Shown here piece after piece: positions 21,610-32,586 of a DNA stretch of 64,000 bases. This stretch comes from Diadema setosum (lineage: Eukaryota > Echinodermata > Echinoidea > Diadematoida > Diadematidae). The number at the start of each line of letters is the position of its first letter. Positions within the stretch are counted from its first letter, which is position 1. Where the stretch lies: positions 26,139,922-26,203,921 of the forward strand of contig CM067059.1 in NCBI GenBank assembly GCA_033980235.1, in the 5' to 3' direction. A program made the translations under genes and the position numbers. Under the pieces are notes generated by a model that was not told the DNA's origin, did no database searches, and saw only the letters and a list, made by a program, of their open reading frames with translations.

Positions 21610-24600
21610 GGCCAAAAAAAAAAAAAAAAAAAATGGTTTGTTTGCCCTTCGCGACCGACCGAAAATCACGGAAATTTCGGGTCGCGTTTTTTTTTTTTTT
21701 TTTTTTTCTCTTTCAAGTTTATTTTTTTTCCACAAATTTCATCTTCTACAAATTTGTGAATGGTTTTAAACCAAAAATTATCCATTTTAAGCCAGAGAAA
21801 GAATAAAAAAAAGTCTAAAAATGTGTTTTTTGTTGTTTTTTTTTCATCTCATCGACCCGTCGTAATTGTGTTCGGGCCGCGCGGGTCCACAGGCTACGTT
21901 TTACAGCATGCATTGCATGCTGTTTTAGCAACCTTTTTGGCTCACATGCGTGCACGCGCACGAAATCCAATCAATGCATACGTATATTATGCACTTAGTA
22001 CAGGGCTGCACACTGGCGACCAGTAGTCGCGCTAGCTTGCGCATTGGCGCTGCTCACGCACTGCCATGCCATGCAATACATGCAAAGCATGTACAGTGTA
22101 ACTGCTTTTCGTTTGCTTGCGATCGGCGGTCATGGCCAGACAAGAAGCATTGATAGAATAAGAATAAGCGCACGCATTTCTGGGTCATTTACTCACGATC
22201 CGATCCCGGCTTCGCAGCAGCGTGGCAGTTGACATGTTAGAACTAATTTACTTGTGTCGATTTTTAGAAAAGTAAAAACATATTCGATATTCAGCGATAC
22301 AGTAAATGGATCTGATTGCGTTCAGTTTCATTTTACAGAGTCATTTCACAAATGAATATTTTCATTCGTTCAGAATGATCTCACAATGAAGATAGGCGCA
22401 AAAAGGATCACGAAATCGGCCCTTCCGGCGTGTACCTTTTAGGAACGCATGCACAAAATGTGAAGAGATAATACTAGGGAGAAAAAAGAATCATGAAATC
22501 ATCGCAGTCCCGCTTACATATTTGAGGTAGAAATCGTCCCAATCTAAAAGGATCATGAATTCGACCGGCCGCGTCGTACACCTTTCAAAAGCTCATGTAC
22601 GAAATGCGAAGAGATTATAGAGGAGGAAAAAAAATAAAGGACACATTTGGTACGTGCATCATAAAAGATTACAAGCTGATTACAGCCGAATAAAAATTCA
22701 TGAAATCCACGCAATCCCGTTGAAATTTGAGGAAACAATAGGCGAAAAAAGGATCTTGAATTCAATCCTGCATGCCGTGTTGGTTATCAAAACGCATGCA
22801 CAAATGCGGCGAGATTATCGGGAGAAAAATAAAAAACACATTTTTACCCTTCTGGTGCGTGCATTACAAAAGATTACATCCGAAGTAATTAATGAAATCG
22901 CCACAAACCCGCTGATATTTGAGGTAGAAATAGGCGCAAAAAGGAACGTGAATTCGGCCGTGTCATATACCTTTTAAGAACGCATGTACGAAATGGGAAG
23001 AGATTAGCGGGAGAAAAATAAAGGACACATTTTCATCCCCTTTTGGCGCTTGCATCATATAGATTACAGCCGAGTAGTAATTCATGACAATTTCGCAATC
23101 CCGTTGAAATTTGAGTAAACAATAATAGGCGCACAAAGAATCTCGAATTCGGCCCAGCATGCAGTGTATAGTTTTGAAAACGCATGCACAAATGCGAAGA
23201 GATTATCGGGAGAAAAATAAAGAACGCATTTTCAACCCTTCTGGTGCATGTATCACAAAAGATTACAGCCGAAATAATTAACGAAATATCGCAATCCCGC
23301 TGATATTTGATGTAGAAATAGGCGCTAAAAGGATCGTAAATTCGGCCGTGACGTATACGCATGTACGAAATGCGAAGAGATTATAGTAAGAAAAATACAG
23401 GACACATTTTAAACCCCTTTTGGCCCGTGCATCATAAAGATTACAGCCGAATAATAATTCATAAAATCATCGCAATCCCGTTGAAGTTTGAGGAAACAAT
23501 AGGCGCAAAAAGAATCATGATTTTTGGCCGTGTCGTATATCTTTTAAGAACGCATTTACGGAATGCGAAGAGATTATGGGGAGAAAAATAAAGAACGCAT
23601 TTTCAACCATTCTAGCTGGTGCGTGCATCACAATAGATTACATCCGAAGTGATTTATGAAATCGTCACAATCCCGCTGACATTTGAGGTAGAAATAGGCG
23701 CAAAAAAGTATCATGAATTCGGCCGTGTGGTACATCTTTTAAGAACGCACTTACGAAATTCGAAGAGTTTATCGGGAAAAAATAAAGGACGCATTTTCAA
23801 CCCCTTTTGGCGCGTGCTTCGTAAAATATTACAGCCGAAGTAATTTATGAAATCGTCACAATCCCGCTAATATTTGAGGTGGAAATGGGCGCAAAAAGGA
23901 TTGCGAATTCGGCCCTGCATGTCGTGTACCTTTCAAGAACGCATGCACAAATGCGAAGAGATTATCGGGAGAAAAATAAAGAACCCCTTGTATCGCGTGC
24001 ATCAGAAAATATCATAACTATTAAATCATCGCAATCCAACTGACCACCAAGAGCAGGTTACGCAGCAAGTTCGTGCGCTGATGTTTAGAAAAAGTCGCAA
24101 ACGCATTTGATACAATCTGATTTTGTTCATTATCATTTTACACTAATTCACAAACAAACATTCTAATTTTTTCCTGTCTTTATTTTTAAATTTCTTGTGC
24201 AATAAATAATGCAAGTTTTTAAAAAAAATATTAATCTGTAAAATGTACATGGGGGGGGGGGGGGGTACATCCATAAAAAACAAGAAAATAAGTTTGCAAG
24301 TCATTTAATGTTTTTTATGTTGTCGTTGTTGACCGGTAAATTTTCTGTTCGGACCTGTAAAAAATGGTAAAACGGGGCATTTACCGGTCCGACAGAGACA
24401 GGTCGGACCGGCAGAAAAAATGGGTTAGTGTGCAGCCCTTCACAAGATGGCTACTTTTGCAGCATCCGTTACCAGGTGTCATGGCACCAAAACTGTTTGG
24501 AGTTCAGTTGCCAGCATCTCACTGGAAGGTACTTTTTTGGAGCTGTTTGCAAAATTTAACAAAAATGAACGTTATAAGTGTTTGTCAGTGAGTGTTTCTG

Positions 24601-24688
24601 CCTCGCGTACCGAGCCCTAGCAAGACGTAAATTTGAACGAATCTCTTGGAGTTTTGAGTGCATTGACATGGAAAAAAGGGTACCCTGA

Positions 24689-24722
<34 letters not shown>

Positions 24723-24784
24723 GACCTACCGACCCTGTTGGGTTTTGGCAATTAAGGGCAAACAAACAATTTTTTTTTTTGGCC
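21610..24784. mobile_element. Harbinger-like composite element, 3.2 kb, TTA target duplication
   Basis: The ends are GGCCAAAAAAA...TTTGTTTGCCCTT on the left and the inverted AAGGGCAAACAAACAA...TTTTTTGGCC on the right. TTA flanks both ends (21607-21609, 24785-24787). The style matches the 7676-8346 MITE. Inside are inverted AGGGCTGCACACT / AGTGTGCAGCCCT motifs (about 22003 and 24427), probably a nested second element, and an array of about 190-bp repeats. No transposase frame is seen. Confidence 0.75.
22400..24050. repeat. Satellite-like array, about 190-bp units alternating in two types
   Basis: The anchor GCAATCCCG recurs at about 22504, 22711, 22902, 23095, 23291, 23472, 23667, 23858 and 24031, with spacings of 173-207. 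Units alternate between type A (GCTGATATTTGAGGTAGAAA) and type B (GTTGAAATTTGAGGAAACAA) in the order A B A B A B A A, then a partial. Each unit carries GAAGAGATTATCGGGAGAAA. The short frames here are by-products of the repeat. Confidence 0.85.
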
Positions 24785-24868
24785 TTATAATAAAACATTC
24801 GGGAGTTAATAACTGGCTTCTCGCCTGGACCTGACTCAGCAGCTACGTGGGCTGGGGTATGCAGACCT
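24785..24868 (-). other. Orphan coding-like stretch beside the Harbinger insertion
   Basis: After a strong pyrimidine tract and AG (TTTCTTCTTCTAG) the minus strand reads GLHTPAHVAAESG...PVINSRMFYY and runs into the transposon. Removing the element and one TTA gives a stop four codons later, overlapping the LINE ORF2 start codon. It may be the 3' end of the LINE's upstream ORF or an exon of an unknown gene. I do not recognise it. Confidence 0.3.
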
Positions 24869-27800
24869 AGAAGAAGAAAGGAAAACAAAATGTGTACAGA
24901 GAAACATGAAACACACACAGAACAAAGAAACGAACATGAACACACATGAAACAAAATCAACATCGTTACGGATGGTACTCAAGGCCATGGTCAGCGTCTG
25001 GGTATGTACATGAGCTGTAAAAAAAAAACCAATGCAAAACATTAGCATGATACCAGAGGAAGCTCTCTGCTACACTATGGGTGTAATTGAGGAAATGCAT
25101 TTATAAATTTGATTTACAAAATGAGACAATAATTACAGAAATTAGAATGCAACTAAGAGACAGGTATAAATTTTATATTACCTATGAATTATTGATAAAC
25201 AGTATACTGTATGCGAGGTATTATCAACCGTATGATAAATTATACAAATGTTAGTTTGTTGGATCTTTTTTTTCTTTTTTTTCCCGTAAAGTGAGTAGGA
25301 CTAAATCTATATAAATCTTATTTATAAAGAAATTGCTGACAACCATGAAGGACTCAGAAACCGATGACATTTACAATTGTATGCCAGTTGATATCAAAAA
25401 GAGGGACCTAAATTATATAAAATCAAACGTAATCTGAAATGGAGCTTTACAGTGGATGTGATATAGGAAAATAATGACAAGTTATGCCTTGGAGTAAAAT
25501 GTAGAGTCAGATGTAACTATGCATATGCAGAGTGCCTAACAGTGGCGCCACAGAACACTGTGCCACTTAGGCTCGTTTGATAACCATTGGGAACCAATCG
25601 AGTGTACCTCCCACAGACAGGCCAAATCCAGGCATACAAGGATGAGTGGAACAATTAAAAATAAAGGATAAGAATTTTTTTGCGATTCACATGCATAGCC
25701 CGAGATCATCCTCGAGGGCCCCACTAAGACCGTTTAACTATACTGCAATACACATGCATAAAATTGTGGCTTCAAAACTTCGGCACTCTGTATCATAATG
25801 CACGTTATATTGACACTTTTAGAATGGCTGACATTTGAAATGCAGTCAATGAATTCACATCATTTTAATTAAAATATTAAGGAGATATTCTGGCTGAAGA
25901 AAATTTGTGAGAGTTTATGCAGGTGCATCATTGGGGGACTACATAAATACTGTTGCGTGAAAGACATGATTCCGGATAAGTGTACAACAAAACAGGGGAC
26001 ATGGCGTCCCTATTATATTGCTATTGAATAGGGGTGAGTGAATGAATTAAGTTAGTAAAGCCTAGGTCAGATATCCACCTGGCCCAATACGAATTTGTGG
26101 ATCGCCTTGGAGTCGGCATGTTGTGATAATCGGCCAACCTTCATGCTAATAACGTTTTCGAATAAGATATTGGTTGGCTACTATCAAAACACTCTCTGTA
26201 CGGGCGCCGTACCAGCCCCGTGAGTAATTTGTTAAGGCCCCTTTACCTGGGCCAGGTATGCAAGAGGTGAACCACATACTTGGTGTAAAGGGGGAGTTCA
26301 GTATTTTTTGGTAGAAGGGTGTTCTGGCTGAAAACAATATCAAATTGACACTCGAATTTCATTCCCAAACGCATTAAATTTGAAAGGTAACGATTACTTA
26401 TAAATTAATTAAAATTAACTTTAATAGATTAGAATATACTGTATAACACACCAAAATGTATTACTTTTACATATCAAATTAGTGAGGTTTTATTTCTTTT
26501 TCTCTGTTAATTTCACAGTATATAAATGAAGTTAATATATTTCGTAAGAACAAGTTTTCGTAATCCAAGCGATTTCGTATACAACCTCGAAGGGGTTATT
26601 CCAAACTCTAAGCTAGCTGAACTCTCCCTTTGATACCTATTCAAAGCTTATTTCGTCATTCCAACAGAGTTGAACCTTTAAAGTTTAATATGCCAGAACT
26701 ACTCCGCCATCCTCATCCTCACAGAAGTCTACCTTCTGAAAAATGTATACTACAAACTTTTGGTGATTATTGTAATTGTAGTATGCAGTAGCATTAATTT
26801 GCAGTTGTACTGCTGTTACTAAATTGCACATAACAATATTGTATGGAGCAAAAAACATGTTTCAATCAAGGACGTACATAAACAATATCTGATTTTAGTC
26901 ATTATTGGTTGATAGGATGGATGTAGGACGGCGACAAGGGTTACAACAGTAGAAGAAACCTAAGGTAATCCGCATAAATTAAAATGCTAGGAATTTAAGT
27001 TGTTGTCGGTTGTGGCCCCAATGTGGCCAATGTAGTACTGAAGGTTACAAAATCACATCCGAATCAAATTAGATAATGAAATAGTAAAGGGGCTTAGGTA
27101 CCGAGATAGTTGCAAGGTGGCAACACATGTGCATGTCGCATAGGTTTTCGAATTGGTTGCATACTTACATGCTTATCACAAAATGTCTACGGACTGGCAA
27201 TTACAAAATTGAAAGTGCACATCACGCAAGCTAGAATGTGGAACGGAATGCCCACCGTTAGATAATAGTACAAATAATTAGTATAAAGACCTTGCAGTAT
27301 CAATAGGCGTTTATGCCGTAAAATCTAATCAAAATACTGGGGAACATTTCTTTCTTTCTTTCTTTCTTTCTTTGAGCTACGTTTAACTTGCCACAGGTGC
27401 TGGAGGCCTATGCTATACAGATTTCATAAAAACGGATGGAGTCAACAGGATTCAAGATACAATGAGTCATGATTATGGAGACATAGGTCATCAATATGAA
27501 GACAAAATCGAGATCATTTCAAAACAAGTACAAGCGACAAAGGAATGTATATAATTATGTTATCAGTGACTTAAAACATATCATAAGGCCTCAAACAACC
27601 GTTTTAATGGTATTTCATTGAAAAAAAAATCGAGTCCTGAGCACTACAACTCATTGGAAACTAATGACATCGTGTTATGATCATATATAAGTAATGCTTG
27701 CATTAATTAAAGCGTTGGCCGTTGCTTTACAGGTACCGCGAAAACTGGGATTATCTTATTCATTGTTTGATATAAAGAATAGTTCAATCATGTTGATCAT

Positions 27801-27890
27801 AATTTGACTGAAACATAAATGTTTCAAAAGTATCCAAAGAGGACTCCGCTGTTTATAGATTACAAAGTGAAGTGTGAGAAATTTAATACA
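24869..27890. other. No gene recognised
   Basis: AT-rich sequence with a (TTTC)n microsatellite at 27347-27373. I see no coding similarity, structural RNA or transposon end. It may include degraded LINE sequence, since it lies between the ORF1-like fragment and the ORF2 remnant. Confidence 0.4.
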
Positions 27891-28762
27891 TTACGTGACT
27901 TTATTCCGAGTAATTTGACCAGCTCTCGGGTGTTCCTCCGTTTCTTGCATGTTTTCGGGTTTGTATAGCAAGATTTGAGTGCCAGACACCTTAATCCTCG
28001 TCAAAAGGTTGCTATTCTTTCGAAGACTGTAGGCAATTGACGCGAGTCTGCCCCTTTCGCGTTTCATTTTGGGGGGGTAGATCCGTACGGATGGATACTC
28101 TGTCAAAAACTGACGGGTCTGGGACGGGGACGGTTCCTGGAGGGGTATAATAGGCTGTTGGCGCGGCTGACGGGGTCGGCGCTCGTAGGCGTTCAGGAGC
28201 CTATCCCTGTCGATCATGCGAGCGAAGCGCACAATAATTGCGGGTGGTTGACGTTCCGAGTCAGGGATGTTCCCGGCGAAAGCATGCTTGGGTTGTTGGA
28301 GACGATGAGCAGCCACCAGCGGAATCCGCATAGCATCCTGTGGTGATATGTTCAAAAGGTTGGAGAAGATGTCATTCACGGTGTCGTGGATGTTATGTCC
28401 TCGTTCGGCTTTGACGGCATCCCATAAACGAGAAGATTTTGCTTCCTGTCGTGAATCTCACTCAAAGTGAGCTTCTCGTCAAGTTCAGCAATTTTCTTGT
28501 CGATGTAGTCCCGCATTTGCGGAATGGTGTCGTTTTCCACGACATTCAGACGATCAGACGTATCCGTCAAACCGGTCTCCAAATCGCATACAGTTTGCTT
28601 AGTGGCTTGAAGCTCAGATTTAAGCATAGTAATCTCGTTCACGACAGTGTCTAATTTTGTATTTACCTGGGTGTTAAAATTGGAGAATATGGTCTTCATT
28701 TCTTCCATGAACGCAGCAAGTTCGGGTGGGACTGAGGAAGAAGCAACCGGCTGGCCGCTCAT
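27891..28762 (-). mobile_element. LINE ORF1-like protein remnant, one frameshift
   Basis: Starting MSGQPVASSS at 28762, the frame encodes a heptad-rich coiled coil (about residues 12-120) and then DRKQNLLVYGMP. After a +1 frameshift near 28398 it continues as HDTVNDIFSNLLNI, PPAIIVRFARMIDRDRLL and IKVSGTQILLYKPEN, ending at 27891. Coiled coil, RRM-like (IIVRF) and basic C-terminal parts in this order are the layout of RNA-binding ORF1 proteins of non-LTR elements. It is on the same strand as the LINE ORF2 remnant but 6 kb away, so a common origin is not shown. Confidence 0.7.
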
Positions 28763-29118
28763 CTCAACCAGCTTATATCTTCTTATACAATCATTCAAAT
28801 TTCGTATGAGGTCAGGATGTACCTAGGGTGGTACTGACGGTATTTTCGGATACATCTACACAACAATAACAACAGACATACAGCTTAAAATTGTTTAAAT
28901 CAAGAACATAGTTTAATCATTTGGTCTCCATATCCAAACTTTGTATAATGTATAAGAGCAGCTTGGAGCATGGAACATTGAAGCCAGAGAATAATATGGT
29001 AAAATACCAATATTCAATTGTCATTCAATAGAACCTACGCATAATTTGCACAAATTGCAAAGAGATTCCACTCCTTCTCTGACACCTCCTTGATGAAACA
29101 CTCTGTTTCTGGTGTATT

Positions 29119-29621
29119 TTAAAAAGAAAGTCAATCCAACAAAATGAATGAACTTCAAAAAAAAAAAAAATGAGAGAAAAATATTCACTTATAGAATGAT
29201 ACAAAAATGACAAAAATCGGATAAGAAAAAAGGAATTTATGATATTTTGAATTTTCATATTTTTTCGAAACATTTCTCAACCAGTCTTTTAATATTCAAT
29301 GAGCGAGTTGATGATGTCATACTCACACAATTTTTCATGTATGTTATGAAGTTATTATATAAAATATGTGATTTTTGTCATTTGTAATTATGAAATGAAT
29401 AAGAACTTGTGAGAGCAAGCGTCGTCAACTTGCTCATTTGAATATTCTTCAAGATTGGTCAAGAAATGTTTTCGGAAAATAATGTGCAATTTCGAAATGT
29501 CATATTTTCCTTATTTCTTATCCAATGGGCCTACTTGTCATTTTCGTATTGGTCTGTATGGAATATTTTTCTCTTTCTTCTGACATTTATTTTTTTTTGT
29601 GTGTGTGGATTTCCTCTTTAA
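29119..29621. mobile_element. Foldback MITE, family Y, copy 1
   Basis: Inverted arms: ATCGGATAAGAAAAAAGGAA on the left against TTCCTTATTTCTTATCCAAT on the right, with ATATTCAA(T/A)GAGC in both. The right end is GGATTTCCTCTTTAA. Related to 43854-44466 and 59006-59375. Confidence 0.7.
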
Positions 29622-32196
29622 GTATACTATACTACATTGTAGTTGGTTTATAATCCATCCTTTCACCCCATGTCACTTATATCCCAACACTTTCTTCTTC
29701 TTCTTTTTAACGGTTAGGTGAGCTCACAGTATATTTATAAGCTAGCTGGCATTGCTATGTTCGACATTCCTGTTTAAAAATAAAAATCCATACAGTTTCT
29801 TTAAAAAAAAAAATGACATCTGACATTGCTAGCATAATTAGAAACAGCCCCGAAGACAGCAGATATTATGTAAAGATAGAACCAGGGAGTCTGCTTGTTG
29901 TGAGTGAGAGAAAACACTATAAAAAGAAGCATGAAATATGATGAACTGCGCTTTAGATATGACTTGGGTCCAGCATAAGGGGGTCAAACCATGGATGATA
30001 AACATTTACGAAACATTTACCTGAAAAAAAGAATGTTTCACAAACCCCCAAATGATCGACTTCGATTCACACAAACACGCACACACATACATTAAGTGGT
30101 GAATGTGTCTGTGTTATATATATCTTGTTACTTCGTATGTTATGATTGTTTTTCAGGAAACCACCTCAGCTTCTCCGTGTCATTGCCACATTGCACGCTT
30201 CCTGCAGAAGTTTTTCCCCTTTGAATTTCTTACATCACAATTCTATCCGTGCAAATGCTCACTTTCCGCGCCTCATTCGCGGCTTGTTATGGTCGAGTGG
30301 TTATGTAATCTTCGTTGTTGTGTACACGTGCGCGCTCACTTAGTACGTCTGGTGCTGAGACAGGTACCCGATTTAGATGGGAAATAACTGTACGCCGGTC
30401 GTAACTCGGAGAATACAAAGCTATACCAGTCTCACACAGTGCTTTCGTAACTCATCAAATTTCATAACACTAAAAGCTCACCAGCGCTGCACAACTAGCA
30501 AGCAGCTGCAGATGGCTTGCACTAGCAAGTTCGATCGGCTCGACTAGGGACGTGGGAAGGACCATCGGGTGCAGTAATCCAAGCTGACCACTGACCAGCG
30601 TTTTTCTCGAAGAACGAGGGTGGTCGTGCAGCGCGTCCAACCGGAGAAATTACTAATATATGACATCTCTGCGGGTTACAAGATTAGGTAATGTTGAGAA
30701 TATTTTTATTTTACTTCTTTCTGTTGTGTGACTGCTCGCTCAGCAGTGACTGAAGTATGAAAACTAGATGATAGCGAGTATATTAGGATGTGATTGTCTG
30801 TTTCTCTTTTTCTTAATTCTGTGATGTTTTACAGTTCTCGAGGATCGGGCAGTGTTGTACACTACCATATGTTCAGATTTAACAAAGAAAAACGTTGATG
30901 AAAATGTCCAAAAATGTCGTCAGGTCTGAAGGAAATATGTTGAAAAATAATTCCCACAAACATATTTGAAATTTGTGAGGTGGAATTATGGGCGATATGT
31001 TTGTCTTACCACTAACCCGACCAGACGCCGCGCCGAATTGCTACATACCGTATTTATACAGGACTGGCTTGATGGGCTGTGTATAGTTGGTCTTGTACGG
31101 GAAAGTGTTTGGTGAAAGGTGAAGGTAGTGTACATAAAGAAGCCAAGGTCATATTGTGTATATATACTGGTACATATGCAGGCCCGACCAGACGCTACAA
31201 CAAGGCTGTGTATTGGTTATTCGACTTGAAGAATGGATCTGTAACCCAGGGCTGTTTCTTTATTTTCTTCCAACGGATCAAATTTCCTATATATCCTCTC
31301 ATTATTCCGTATATTCAGAAACACTACAGCATTTTTTTCAAAGTAGTTAATGGTTAAGAATGAACCCCAAAACACTAATATTAGCCTTGTCTGAGATATG
31401 GACTGTGTTAAAATATGAATATTTGGACTCAAAAAAGTGGACAAAGTTGTTATGTCCGTAACGCTAAAAATGTAATGTCCGTAACGCTACATTTGTGACC
31501 CTGTGGAGTTGAATGTGTTGCACACCATTACCAATCTACAACTTAAAAAGGACCAGAGCACTCATTTCAGAAGAAAATTCCTTTTACTTATTAATGCTCT
31601 GATTCCAAAATTTCTCAACATATCCACATGAAGATAAAAAATTGTGTCCAAAAAATGTAATGTCCGTATAAATGGCAAACATTTTGTGTAATATCTACCA
31701 AATGATTTATAGCAACTGATCAAAACTCAGACTGTTGACATTTCAGGATGACTGGGTTATGATAAACCATGAATGGATTAAGAATGCATTATGCTGATTT
31801 GTTGAAATAAGCCCACAAAATCACCAAAAATTCTCTAAATGTAATTTCCGTAACGTTGGAATTGCCCATATCCTCAAAGGAAGAGCTTTACACAGAAGTA
31901 ATGAAACAAGTTCACCGGTTGACCGCGGGTTTATCCGTATATTGCAACTCTGAGTTTCATGCGACCTCCATATAAGGTGCAATCATCAAGCAATTATTAC
32001 TTCCCAGAAATAATACCATTGAACAATGCATAAATCTGTATGTATGTGTACATATGTGTATGTAATATATAATATGCACATATATGTACATGTATCATAT
32101 ACACACATATATATACATGTATATATACAAGTGTATATATATATATATATATATACAGTTGTATATACAGTGTATATATATATACATGTATATAAG

Positions 32197-32235
<39 letters not shown>

Positions 32236-32586
32236 ACATGTATATATTTCTATATGCATACAGTTCTGTGACATCAAGATTTTGTGTATCCTTCCAAACC
32301 AATGATGATAGTGATATGCATCTATTTGACAAACTTTATCTATCATTCCTTTTGAACAGTTTGTCTGAAGTTCCTTAAATTTCATTCAAATACATCTTTT
32401 TATTTCCCTGCTAAATAACTGAATCCATCAAGGCATATAAAATTCTGGGAAATTGCCCCTTACCCCTAAACTTCATTTTGTAAGCCAAGATTAGAGTGGA
32501 TTCTGTGGGCACTTGTAACTGTGAAATGCCTATATCTCTTTCTGTATTCACAGTTTACTCAGCTCAAGAGATTGTGATAATCCAAC
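29622..32586. other. Region upstream of CRTAC1, repeats only
   Basis: GC-richer at 30150-30650, where a 5' UTR exon or promoter of CRTAC1 is possible; none is proven. GCCCGACCAGACGC-type repeats are at about 31015 and 31180. The phrase AATGTCCGTAACG or variants recurs at about 31450, 31471, 31658 and 31841. A candidate acceptor for the CRTAC1 first coding exon is at 32551. Confidence 0.4.
32038..32250. repeat. (TA)n / ATATATAC low-complexity tract
   Basis: Alternating TATATA and TGTATA sequence of about 210 bp. The frames through it are Tyr/Ile-rich artefacts. Confidence 0.9.

Noticed and set aside
22654..23843. Several open frames of 60-110 codons rich in Lys/Ile
   Set aside because: They follow the period of the 190-bp array and change frame from unit to unit, so they are repeat artefacts.
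22000..24440. A nested hAT element with AGGGCTGCACACT ends
   Set aside because: The outermost bases differ (C against A) and no 8-bp duplication is found, so it is mentioned only as possible.
30270..30320. Possible tRNA-like A box (GGTCGAGTGGTTA)
   Set aside because: No B box (GGTTCRANYCC) follows at a suitable distance and no cloverleaf can be drawn.
32026..32385. Tyr/Ile-rich frames on both strands
   Set aside because: Translation of a TATATA/TGTATA low-complexity tract.
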